Assembly: GCA_016875405.1 (NCBI GenBank)
Contig: VGRJ01000042.1
Location: 1-34,242, forward strand
Reading direction: 5' to 3'
DNA: 34,242 bases
DNA from: Deltaproteobacteria bacterium
GTDB lineage: Bacteria; Myxococcota_A; Polyangia; Polyangiales; Polyangiaceae
Part shown: positions 24,683 to 32,682 of the stretch, one piece after another
Layout of the letters: each line of letters begins with the position of its first letter
Numbering within the stretch: position 1 is the stretch's first letter
Position numbers and translations under genes: made by a program
Notes under the pieces: generated by a model
The model's input: only the letters and a program-made list of their open reading frames with translations
Told to the model about the DNA's origin: nothing
Database searches by the model: none

Positions 24683-25999
24683 TCACGCGCGGCGAAGCGA
24701 CGCCACGAAGTAGCCGTCTGTACCGTGATGCTGCGGGGTGAGGCGAAAGCTCGTACCCCTCTCGGCGAGACGCGCGCCCACCTCCGAGTCGAAGGGGCAT
24801 GGCTCGAGGCCCTGCGCCGCGAGCGCCTCGACGACGCCCTCGCACTCCGGTCGAAGCACGCTGCACACGGCGTAGACGAGGCGCCCTCCCGGAGCGAGGA
24901 GCGAAGCCGCGCGTGACGCGATCGCGAGCTGCACGACCGCCATGCGCTCGGGGTCGCCTGCGCCGAGGCGCTCGGCGATCTCGGGGCGACGGCGCAGCGT
25001 ACCGGTTCCGGTGCAGGGCGCGTCGACGAGCACCCGCTCGTAGCGCCGCTCGAGGCCGCCCACGCCGACGGTCCAGTCGATCGGAAACCGGTCTCGCACC
25101 GTGGGGCTCACGATGCGCGCGAGCTTCTGCGGGTGCCTGTCGGCCGCGTCGACTGCCCCGTCGGGCGCGACCTCTTCTGCGAGGAGCCGCGTCTTTCCGC
25201 CTCGCCCAGCGCACGCATCGAGGATCCGTTCGCCCGGACGCGCCCCGACCGCGAGCGCGAGGAGCTGTGCGCCCTCCTCCTGGATGTGAAAGTCGAGCCC
25301 CACCCCGGGGAGCTCCTCTGGGTCGCCTGCACCTCGCACCACGATGCACCGAGGGCTCTCGCGCCCCGCCGCGATCTCGACTCGGCTCGAGGCCTCGCCG
25401 TCACGCGTCGACAGCGCGAGCCGCAGCCGCTCGATGACTTCGTCACGCGAGCGGCCGGCCCTGACGCACAAATTCGCGGGAGGGAACGGCGCCGCGAGCA
25501 AGAAGGCGCGCGCCTCGTCCTCGGACCCGAGCGCCTCCTCGAGCGCGGCGCGGAGCCACCCCGGCGGCGACGCGGCGATCGCGGCCTCGAGGCCACCTCG
25601 CCCGCGTTTCTCCGCCTCACCCGCGACCTTACGGAGGACGGCGTTGGCGAAGCCCGCGACCTGCGCGCCGGCCGCGCGCTTCACCGCCGAGACGGCCTCG
25701 GACACCGCGGCGAAGGGCGGCACTCGCTCGAGGAACTGGATGCTGTAAGCCGCCATCAACAGGTGCGCGCGAACGAGCGGCTTCTTGCGGTACCGATCGC
25801 CCGTGGCGTGCTTCGCGATCGAGCGCTCGAGGTGACCTGCCGTTCGCAAGACGCCGTACATGAGCTCGGTCGCGAGCGCGGCGTCGCGCCGATCGAGGTT
25901 CGGGTGTCGCGTGAGCTCGGCGTCGAGCGCGACGGAGGCGTAGGCCCCGTCTTCCCATACCCGCGCGAGCACCGTGGCGGCGAGCGTTCGCGCGTCCAT
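24683..25999 (-). CDS. rsmB: 16S rRNA cytosine-5 methyltransferase RsmB
   Basis: A 438-residue protein. The N-terminal NusB-like helical domain (DARTLAATVLARVWEDGAYA, DAALATELMYGVLR) precedes a Rossmann methyltransferase domain with ILDACAGRGGKTRLLAEE (SAM site), VLVDAPCTGTGTLRRRPEI (motif IV cysteine) and LVYAVCSVLRPECE (catalytic cysteine). RsmB makes m5C967 in 16S rRNA. The ATG at 25997-25999 has GAGG five bases upstream and begins at the conserved domain. An ATG at 26030-26032 overlapping the rseP stop (ATGA) would add 11 residues and is nearly as likely. Either way it follows rseP in one transcript. Confidence 0.92.
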   Translation of the reverse strand: MDARTLAATVLARVWEDGAYASVALDAELTRHPNLDRRDAALATELMYGVLRTAGHLERSIAKHATGDRYRKKPLVRAHLLMAAYSIQFLERVPPFAAVSEAVSAVKRAAGAQVAGFANAVLRKVAGEAEKRGRGGLEAAIAASPPGWLRAALEEALGSEDEARAFLLAAPFPPANLCVRAGRSRDEVIERLRLALSTRDGEASSRVEIAAGRESPRCIVVRGAGDPEELPGVGLDFHIQEEGAQLLALAVGARPGERILDACAGRGGKTRLLAEEVAPDGAVDAADRHPQKLARIVSPTVRDRFPIDWTVGVGGLERRYERVLVDAPCTGTGTLRRRPEIAERLGAGDPERMAVVQLAIASRAASLLAPGGRLVYAVCSVLRPECEGVVEALAAQGLEPCPFDSEVGARLAERGTSFRLTPQHHGTDGYFVASLRRA

Positions 26000-26028
26000 C
26001 GGAACCTCACTCCGTGGCGGTGCGCCGC

Positions 26029-27699
26029 TCATCCGAGGAGCTCCGACACCTGAGCGCGGAGCACGTCCCAGCGCCGGTCGAGATCGTTGCGCAAGGCAAT
26101 CCCCATCAAGCCGAGGAGCGCGAGGAGACCGAAGAGGCTCACCACCTCCCGCACGCGGAGCGGCACCGGGCGCCGCGCGAGCGCCTCGGCGGCGAGGAAC
26201 AAGAGGTGCCCACCGTCGAGGACCGGGATCGGCAAGAGGTTGATGAGGCCGAGGTTGATGGAAATCACGGCCATCGCCCACATCAGGTAATGAGCCCCCT
26301 TTTGACGCTGCTGGACCACCACGTCGTAGACCGTGATCGGCCCGCCGATCGTCGAGAGCCCGAGCTCTCCCTTCGCGATCTTCCCGATCCCGACGACGAT
26401 GAAGCGAATGACGTCCCAGGTCTCGTCGAGCGCGCTCGGCAGCGCGTAGCGCAGGAGCGATGGGCCGCCCACGGCGCGCTCCGGAACCTTCGGAGCCCAG
26501 TGCTGCGCCCCCAGGTCAGGCTTGGTCGCCCGCGAGCCTTGCTCGTCGGTGATCACCTCGACCGCCAGCTGCACGCGCCCCTCGAGCTTCTCGCCCGCGC
26601 GCGACCACTCGAGCGCATGTGCGACGAGGGGAAGCTGCTTCATGCGCTCCTCGTACATCGCGTAGCTCGTGATCGGCAGCCGATCGATCGTCTCGAGCCG
26701 ATCCCCCTCGCGCATCCCCGCCGCGAACTCGGGCGAGCCCGGCGCGACCTCGGACAGGTACAGATCGGCGAGCTCGATGCCCGTGCGCGTGACGAGCGAG
26801 TCGCCGTGCACATCGGGGGTGAGCGCCGCGAGCCCCGTGTCGTAGACGAACAAACTCGCGAGCGGCGTCGGAGCCCCGGTCACGCGCCGCGGCCTCAGGT
26901 AGGCGACGGGCACGGTCTCGCCTCGATTCGCGGTGAGGAGGCGCTCGAGCTCCGTGAAGGTGGCGACTGGCATCCCGCGCACCTCGGTCACGACGTCGTG
27001 CGTCCGCAGTCCAGCGCGAAAGGCGGGCGACTCCGGGCCGACGACGCCGATCACGGCCGCGGGACGACTCGGGCCGATCCCGAGGACGCCGATCCGGTCG
27101 ACGATCCCAAGCGCGCGCTCTTCGTTTCGCTCCTCGGGCGTCACCGTCACGTCGAGGTGCTCGTTCGCACGAAAGATTTTGAGCTTCAGCTCCTTGCCCG
27201 GGCTCTGTCGGACGAGGCGTTGCACCTCGGCGAAGGTCGCGACGCGCTCGCCGTCGACCTCGAGGATTCGATCGCCTACCTCGAGTCGCCCGAACGCCGG
27301 CTGCCCCTGAAGGACGACCCCGACGGTCGGCGGCGAGTAGTCGTCCTCGGCAGCAAAGACCCCGAGGTAGAGGAGCACCGGGAACGCCAGGTTCATCGCG
27401 GGCCCGGCCAGCATGATAATCGCGCGTTTGTAGACGGGCTGCGCGTCGAAGGTGCGATTTTTGTCCTCGGGCCAGATCGGCTCCTGCCGGTTCTCCTCGA
27501 GCATCTTGACGAAGCCGCCGATCGGCAGGAGCCCGATGCAGTACTCGGTCTCGCGGCCTCGGATCCTCACGATCTTCGGGCCGAAACCGATCGAGAACAT
27601 CAGCACCTTGACGCCGAAGATCTTCGCCCACGCGAAGTGCCCGATCTCGTGCACGAAGATGAGCACGGAGACGAAGAGCGCGAAGTAGACGAGGTCCAC
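26029..27699 (-). CDS. rseP: Site-2 protease RseP with three PDZ-like domains
   Basis: A 556-residue intramembrane zinc protease. HEIGH at 17-21 holds the zinc histidines and catalytic glutamate; NLLPIPVLDGGH at 487-498 holds the third ligand, D495. Four hydrophobic segments match the family. Between them are three PDZ-like units, each with the shape x-SPA/E-x-GL-x-GD: about 122-165, 215-258 and 312-355. E. coli RseP (450 residues) has two. RseP cuts anti-sigma factors such as RseA and clears signal peptides. The start is a GTG at 27697-27699, 99 bases after the small membrane-protein gene on the same strand. Confidence 0.92.
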   Translation of the reverse strand: MDLVYFALFVSVLIFVHEIGHFAWAKIFGVKVLMFSIGFGPKIVRIRGRETEYCIGLLPIGGFVKMLEENRQEPIWPEDKNRTFDAQPVYKRAIIMLAGPAMNLAFPVLLYLGVFAAEDDYSPPTVGVVLQGQPAFGRLEVGDRILEVDGERVATFAEVQRLVRQSPGKELKLKIFRANEHLDVTVTPEERNEERALGIVDRIGVLGIGPSRPAAVIGVVGPESPAFRAGLRTHDVVTEVRGMPVATFTELERLLTANRGETVPVAYLRPRRVTGAPTPLASLFVYDTGLAALTPDVHGDSLVTRTGIELADLYLSEVAPGSPEFAAGMREGDRLETIDRLPITSYAMYEERMKQLPLVAHALEWSRAGEKLEGRVQLAVEVITDEQGSRATKPDLGAQHWAPKVPERAVGGPSLLRYALPSALDETWDVIRFIVVGIGKIAKGELGLSTIGGPITVYDVVVQQRQKGAHYLMWAMAVISINLGLINLLPIPVLDGGHLLFLAAEALARRPVPLRVREVVSLFGLLALLGLMGIALRNDLDRRWDVLRAQVSELLG

Positions 27700-27765
27700 G
27701 GGCGTGGGGTCGCGCAGGGTCCGGCGGGCTAACTCCGGCGAGCAGGTGCGCTGGTGCCGGCGGAA

Positions 27766-27789
27766 GCGTCGGCGGTGGTCAGCCGACGC
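27766..27789 (-). terminator. Perfect 8-bp hairpin between the small membrane gene and rseP
   Basis: GCGTCGGC at 27766-27773 pairs with GCCGACGC at 27782-27789 around eight bases. It starts nine bases past the stop of the 85-residue gene. No T-run follows, so it may attenuate or process the transcript rather than end it; rseP then needs either read-through or its own promoter in the remaining 66 bases. Confidence 0.5.
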
Positions 27790-27798
27790 GAGGCAAGC

Positions 27799-28056
27799 TC
27801 ACTTGTACATCTCGTCGAGGATCTCGTCCTCACGACCCTGACGGACGAGCCGGTCGTGACGGAAGGCCTCGGACATCGACAGGTACGTGAAGAACACGAT
27901 CAGCGGAATGAGCCCGGCGATCGGCATGTTGTCGCCCTTGCCCACCATCTTCATGATCTCCTCCCAGCCATGCCAGCGCTGGTTGAAGAACCACGCGAGG
28001 AAGCTTCCGAGGACGGTCAGCGCGCTGACGAGGATGAATGCCTGATGGCGACCCAT
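27799..28056 (-). CDS. Small two-helix membrane protein of unknown function
   Basis: An 85-residue protein with hydrophobic helices at about 5-24 (QAFILVSALTVLGSFLAWFF) and 46-63 (GLIPLIVFFTYLSMSEAF), a short charged loop and an acidic C-terminal tail (RQGREDEILDEMYK). I do not recognise the family. The ATG at 28054-28056 starts directly before the first helix; a longer frame from 28092 adds 12 polar residues. TAGAAC ends seven bases before the ATG, the spacing of the leaderless boxes but without the final T. It lies upstream of rseP, with a hairpin between, and is divergent from the large kinase gene. Confidence 0.7.
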   Translation of the reverse strand: MGRHQAFILVSALTVLGSFLAWFFNQRWHGWEEIMKMVGKGDNMPIAGLIPLIVFFTYLSMSEAFRHDRLVRQGREDEILDEMYK

Positions 28057-28138
28057 GGACAATGTTCTAGAGGCGGTTTCGCGACCCGTCAAGTCGACCG
28101 CCGCGGGCGCTTCGGCGCTCCAGCCCGAGCGAAGGTGG

Positions 28139-28151
28139 TAACCTGCTGACG
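28139..28151 (+). promoter_or_regulatory. Candidate -10 box of the large kinase gene, predicted leaderless
   Basis: TAACCT at 28139-28144 is followed by seven bases and the GTG at 28152. No good -35 is visible 17 bp upstream. It belongs to the TANNNT-7/8-start set discussed in the findings. Confidence 0.5.
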
Positions 28152-31100
28152 GTGTCGAGTCCGGGAGAGTTTCTCGAGCGCTTCGACGTGCAGCGCGAGG
28201 TGGGGCGCGGGGCGGCGGGGGTCGTGTTTCAGGCGGTTCATCGTCCCACGAGCGAGGCCGTCGCGCTGAAGCTGCTCCATCAGCCGGACGCAGACCCTGG
28301 CGAGCTCGATCGCCTCTCGGTCGAGGGGACGCTGCTCGAAGGGCTGCACCACCCCAGCATCGTCCGGGTGATCGACTTCGGGAACGTCGGCGAGGAGCCG
28401 GTCGACCTCGCCGGTCAGCGCTTTCAGCCCGGAACTCCCTATGTCGCGATGGAATGGCTCGAGGGGCGCGACCTCGCCAGGGCCGTCGCCGCGGGTGGCC
28501 TCGATCTTCGCACGTCGCTGGAGTGCGCGCGTCAGGTGGCCGGGGCGCTGTCGGTGGCGCACGCGGCAGGGATCGCGCACCGCGACGTAAAGCCCTCCAA
28601 CATCTTCGTGCTCGCCGGCGCGGTGGAGCCGCGCGTGAAGCTCCTCGACTTCGGGGTCGCTTGTGCGGACGTGTTCACCGGCGGCAACATCAGCGGAACG
28701 CCAGCCTACATGGCGCCCGAGCAGGCGCGCGGCGAGCCGACGCTCGACGTCCGCTGTGACGTGTATTCACTGGGTGCGACGCTGTTCGAGCTGTGCACCG
28801 GAAGACCACCGCACGCCGGCGCCTCGTCAATCGCGACGCTCGCGAGGCTCGTCTCGACGCCCGCGCCACGCCTCTCCGAGGTGTGCGGCGACGTGCCCGA
28901 GGCGCTCGACGACCTCGTGGCCGACATGCTCTCGATCGAGTGGCGCGACCGCCCGGACAGCCGCGAAGTCGAAGCCCGGCTCGCCGCGCTGTGCGCGCAG
29001 CCAAACTTGCCGGCGCGAGCCGCCGCAGCCGACGTGAAGAGCGACTCCCCGCACTCGAGCGCGCGCCGTCTCCTGACGACGATGGTCGCGCTCGAGGTCG
29101 GGACGGGCGCGACCCGCGACGCGAAGCTCGCGTCGATGCGCGAGGTCGGGGCCGAAGCGGTGCGGCTCGGCAAGGACGCGGTCGTCGCGTTCTTCGGGGC
29201 CCGACGCGCGCACGGCGGCGAGGCCGCGAAGGCGCTCGAGATCGGGACGGCGCTCGCAGCGGAGGGAGCCAAGGTCGGCGTCGCGACGGGACGCGCACTC
29301 GTTCAGCTCGTACGACCTACCGGCGAGGTCGTCGACAAGGCCTCGACGCTCGCCCGCGAGGCGGCGGCGGGCCAGCTCGTGGCCGACGACACGACGGTCG
29401 AGCTTGCGCGCACGGCGTTCGAGTACGCGCCGTTCTCGGAGCGCCCCGCGGTGAGCGCGTACGTCGTTCGCCCAGCGGCAAAACGCGTCGACCTCGGCGA
29501 GTCGACGCCGTTCGTGGGACGGCAGGCCGATCTCGACACGCTCGCGGACGCGTTCACGCGTTGCATCGAAGGGCATACGCCGGTCGCGGTCAGCGTGTCG
29601 GGACCTCCCGGCATCGGCAAGAGCCGCCTCGCGCGCGAGTTCCTGGCGCGCCTCGACTCCCTCTTGACCGATCACGCCCCTCAGACCGCGCCATCGCACG
29701 GCACGTCTCCGCTCGTCGAGCGACGTGAACCCGGACACTTCCGTGTGGTCGAGGTCGCCTGCGACGCCTTCGCGCGTGCGCGCTCGCTCGGCACGGCAGC
29801 CGATGGCATCGCGGCACTCCTCTCGCTGCCGAAGGCCGCGCGAGCTCCCGAGATCGCCGCCGCCCTGGCTCCGCTCGACCTCGTGCACGACGAAGGCGAC
29901 CTGCTCGCGCGCTTCCTCGCGGGGGAGCCGCTCGGCGCCGAGAACGAGCCGAATCGGGCGCGCGACGTCCTCTACCTCGCGATGACCGAGGTCGTCCTTC
30001 GAGTCATCGACAACGAGCCCTGCGTGCTCGTACTCGAGGACGTCCAGTGGTCCGACCCTGAGTCGGTCGCCTGGTTCGGGCACCTCCTGACGCGCGCGGC
30101 GGGATGCCCGCTCTTCGTCCTCGCCCTGGCGCGGCCGTCGTTCTGGAAAGAGGCCGCGAGCGGCTTTCGCGCCCGAAACCAGGTGCGCATCGAGCTGCGC
30201 CCGATCGCACGTCGCGAGACGATGGAGATCGCCCGCGCGATCCTCGACTGCGACTACGGCGACCCGAACCTCGAGCGCATCGCGAAGCAGGCCTCGGGCT
30301 CACCGTTGTTCGCCGAGGAGCTCGCGCGGGTCGTCGCGTCGGGCAAGGAACTCGCGCTCATGCCGACGCTCGAGGCCGCGATCCAGGTAAGCCTCGATGC
30401 GCTCGACCTTGACGCGCGCGACGCCCTCACGCGAATGAGCATCTTCGGCATCGTGAGCTGGGACGCAGCGCTCGGCGCCCTCGGAGTCGTGAAGCCCGAC
30501 GAGGCGATCGACCGCCTGATCGAGAACGAGCTCGTCGTGGCCGTCTTGAAGTCGCGCTTCCCGAAGACGCGCGAGGTCCGCTTCAAGCACGCGCTCGTAC
30601 GCGACGTGACCTACGCCACAACGGGCGACACGCTGCGAAAGGAGCTCCACGCCCGAGCCGCCGCGTGGCTCGCCCGCTTCGGAGAGGACGCCGCGACGAT
30701 CGCCGAGCACTACGATCTCGGAGGCGAGCACGGCGAGGCGGCCGCCTTCTGGGAAGCCGCCGCGCGACGCGCCCTCACCGCGAGCGCGCTCGTCGATGCG
30801 CGGAAAATGGCCGATCGCGCGCTCACGTTCTCGAACTCGAACGAAGACGCGTTCCGTCGCGCGAGCCTGCTCGACGAGACCTTCTCGCGACTCGACGAGC
30901 GGGCCGCCGAGAGGGCCGAGGCGATCGAAGCGATGCGCGACCACGCGACCGACGAGGCGAGCGAGCTTCGGACGATGGGCGCGAGCGCACGCTACGATCA
31001 CGCGCGCTCGGCGGGGGTCGACGTCGACGAGCGGCTCGAAGAGGTGGTCCAACGTGCCACGGCGCTCGGCCTCGTCGACGAGGCGGTCCGCTGCTCCGCC

Positions 31101-32060
31101 ACGCTCGCGACGAGGCACGCCTTCGCAGGCGAGCACGCGCGCGCTGAGGAGGACGCGCGCAAGCTGCTCGTTCTCGCCGAGCAGCACGGCGTCGCAGCAG
31201 CGGCGGTGGACGCATGGCAGACCCTCGCCGTCGTTCATCAGACGCGCGGCGAGCTCGCCGCAGCGCTCGAGGCGCGACGAAGCGCGGCGCGCGCAGCGCA
31301 CGCGGCAGGCCTCAAGAACCGCGAGGCGATGCTCACGATCAACGTCGGCTTCGCGCTGACCACCATCGGAGCGCGTGACGAAGCGCGGCGCGCGATCGAG
31401 GAGGGCGTGTACATGGCCGAGCAGGTCGGCAGCGCGGGCACGGTGCGCCTCGGTCGGATGCTGCTCCTCGGCTGGGCCGCGCACTTCGGCGCAGACGCTG
31501 CGCTCGACGCCGAGCTCGTCGAGCCGCGTACCAGCGCCGATGAGGCCGCGGCGGGCGGGTGGGTCGGTCAGGATCGCGTGACGCTTGGAGTCCTGTTTTA
31601 TCGGGGCTGTGAGCTTCTTCGCGCAGGCGGAGAGAACCTTGCGCGCGCGCGCGCCCTCCTCGCGAAGGCGACCGACGCCTACCGCGCGACCGACAATCGC
31701 GACGTCCTGCCCGTCGCCCTCGGCTGCTGGGCCGAGGCCGAGCGACGCCTCGGCGAGCCCGAGAAGGCCGAAGCCCTCGCGCGCGAGGCCGCCGAGCTCG
31801 TCGAGTCGGGCGCGCCGAGCCTCCTCAGCGAGGCTCCGATCTTCCTTGCGCTCCACGATGCGCGCCTCGATCGGGGTGATTTTCAGGGCGCCGAAGAGGC
31901 GGTGAGCCGCGCGATGCCGCTCCTTGAGCGCCGCCTCCGAGGGCTCCGGCACACGCCGTATGAGCAAGCCTTCCTTCACCTGCCCGAGCACGCGCGACTG
32001 CTCGCCGCGGCCGACGATCTCGGGTGCCTGCCGCCCGAGCTCGAGACGCTTGGGGCCTAG
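28152..32060 (+). CDS. PknK-like Ser/Thr kinase with degenerate cyclase-like domain, AAA ATPase and TPR region
   Basis: A 1302-residue protein. The kinase domain (about 8-283) is complete: GRGAAGVV (18-25), K40, HRDVKPSN (143-150), DFG (166-168) and APE (188-190). Residues about 303-440 resemble a class III nucleotide-cyclase domain (DAVVAFFGA, EGAKVGVATGRAL, GEVVDKASTLAREAAAGQLV) but lack the metal-binding aspartates. A STAND/AAA_16-type ATPase follows (FVGRQADLDTL, Walker A GPPGIGKS at 484-491, Walker B CVLVLEDVQW at 623-632). The rest, to 1302, is helical TPR-like repeats. Such proteins couple signal sensing by the ATPase-TPR part to phosphorylation, as in MalT-like kinases of myxobacteria and PknK. 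There is no membrane segment, so it is cytoplasmic. Starts at GTG 28152. Confidence 0.9.
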   Translation: MSSPGEFLERFDVQREVGRGAAGVVFQAVHRPTSEAVALKLLHQPDADPGELDRLSVEGTLLEGLHHPSIVRVIDFGNVGEEPVDLAGQRFQPGTPYVAMEWLEGRDLARAVAAGGLDLRTSLECARQVAGALSVAHAAGIAHRDVKPSNIFVLAGAVEPRVKLLDFGVACADVFTGGNISGTPAYMAPEQARGEPTLDVRCDVYSLGATLFELCTGRPPHAGASSIATLARLVSTPAPRLSEVCGDVPEALDDLVADMLSIEWRDRPDSREVEARLAALCAQPNLPARAAAADVKSDSPHSSARRLLTTMVALEVGTGATRDAKLASMREVGAEAVRLGKDAVVAFFGARRAHGGEAAKALEIGTALAAEGAKVGVATGRALVQLVRPTGEVVDKASTLAREAAAGQLVADDTTVELARTAFEYAPFSERPAVSAYVVRPAAKRVDLGESTPFVGRQADLDTLADAFTRCIEGHTPVAVSVSGPPGIGKSRLAREFLARLDSLLTDHAPQTAPSHGTSPLVERREPGHFRVVEVACDAFARARSLGTAADGIAALLSLPKAARAPEIAAALAPLDLVHDEGDLLARFLAGEPLGAENEPNRARDVLYLAMTEVVLRVIDNEPCVLVLEDVQWSDPESVAWFGHLLTRAAGCPLFVLALARPSFWKEAASGFRARNQVRIELRPIARRETMEIARAILDCDYGDPNLERIAKQASGSPLFAEELARVVASGKELALMPTLEAAIQVSLDALDLDARDALTRMSIFGIVSWDAALGALGVVKPDEAIDRLIENELVVAVLKSRFPKTREVRFKHALVRDVTYATTGDTLRKELHARAAAWLARFGEDAATIAEHYDLGGEHGEAAAFWEAAARRALTASALVDARKMADRALTFSNSNEDAFRRASLLDETFSRLDERAAERAEAIEAMRDHATDEASELRTMGASARYDHARSAGVDVDERLEEVVQRATALGLVDEAVRCSATLATRHAFAGEHARAEEDARKLLVLAEQHGVAAAAVDAWQTLAVVHQTRGELAAALEARRSAARAAHAAGLKNREAMLTINVGFALTTIGARDEARRAIEEGVYMAEQVGSAGTVRLGRMLLLGWAAHFGADAALDAELVEPRTSADEAAAGGWVGQDRVTLGVLFYRGCELLRAGGENLARARALLAKATDAYRATDNRDVLPVALGCWAEAERRLGEPEKAEALAREAAELVESGAPSLLSEAPIFLALHDARLDRGDFQGAEEAVSRAMPLLERRLRGLRHTPYEQAFLHLPEHARLLAAADDLGCLPPELETLGA

Positions 32061-32098
32061 CCCGCGCCGAAGCTCGCGAGAGAGGTCGGCTCTTCTGG

Positions 32099-32112
32099 TA
32101 GGATCTGAGGCG
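32099..32112 (+). promoter_or_regulatory. Candidate -10 box of the 32113 gene, predicted leaderless
   Basis: TAGGAT at 32099-32104 lies eight bases before the ATG at 32113, downstream of the kinase stop at 32060. There is no clear -35. GAGG two bases before the ATG is too close to be a good ribosome site. Confidence 0.42.
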
Positions 32113-32643
32113 ATGGCGGACACATGCTCTCCGCGAGATCTCGCTTATGCGGTGCATACCGCGACGTGCACCTACCTCCTCGACGGGGACGGAGTGTGCC
32201 GCTGGATCGTGTCTCCGCAGGGCGTCCCCCCTTCGCACGTACAACAGGCGGTGGGCGCGCAGTTCGTCGCGTGCCTCGATCTGACCGAGCCCGGTGGCCT
32301 CGTCGGTGAGCTTCACGTCGGCGCGATGGCGCTGATGGCGCGGTACGACGGCGATCGGATGGTGTTGTTGCGCACGGCCGAGATCACGCACGTCGACGAC
32401 CGGCGCGGCCCCTCCGACGACGACGCCACCGTCCGCGCGCGCCGTCCGCGCCAAGCCTCCTCGACTCGGCCCGAGCTCCGCCAATACGGCCTGAAGGTCG
32501 AGGGCCTGCCCTACGTCGCCTCGCCACCTCCAAGGCTGCGCGTCGTCAAGGACGAGGGCAGCGAGCAGACCATCACGCTCTCGCTACCGACGAAGCGCGT
32601 CCCCGGTGCGAAGCAGCCTGCTCCGCGCAAGGGCGGAGCATAG
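32113..32643 (+). CDS. Protein of unknown function between two kinase genes
   Basis: A 176-residue protein without signal or membrane segment. Residues about 1-100 look like one mixed alpha/beta domain (CSPRDLAYAVHTATCTYLLD, CRWIVSPQGVP, GAQFVACLDL, ELHVGAMALMARYDGDRMVL). The remainder is Arg/Pro/Thr-rich and probably disordered, with several possible phosphorylation sites. I do not recognise the family. It lies 52 bases after the large kinase and 39 before the next kinase, all on the plus strand, so it may be a regulator or substrate of one of them; that is inference from position only. Confidence 0.75.
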   Translation: MADTCSPRDLAYAVHTATCTYLLDGDGVCRWIVSPQGVPPSHVQQAVGAQFVACLDLTEPGGLVGELHVGAMALMARYDGDRMVLLRTAEITHVDDRRGPSDDDATVRARRPRQASSTRPELRQYGLKVEGLPYVASPPPRLRVVKDEGSEQTITLSLPTKRVPGAKQPAPRKGGA

Positions 32644-32669
32644 AACTCGACCGCGTCTGAGAGGCTCGC

Positions 32670-32682
32670 TACCTTTCGCGCC
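32670..32682 (+). promoter_or_regulatory. Candidate -10 box of the 32683 kinase, predicted leaderless
   Basis: TACCTT at 32670-32675 is followed by seven bases and the ATG at 32683. TCGACC at 32647-32652, 17 bp upstream, is a partial -35. The hexamer and spacing match those of nadB exactly. Confidence 0.52.
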
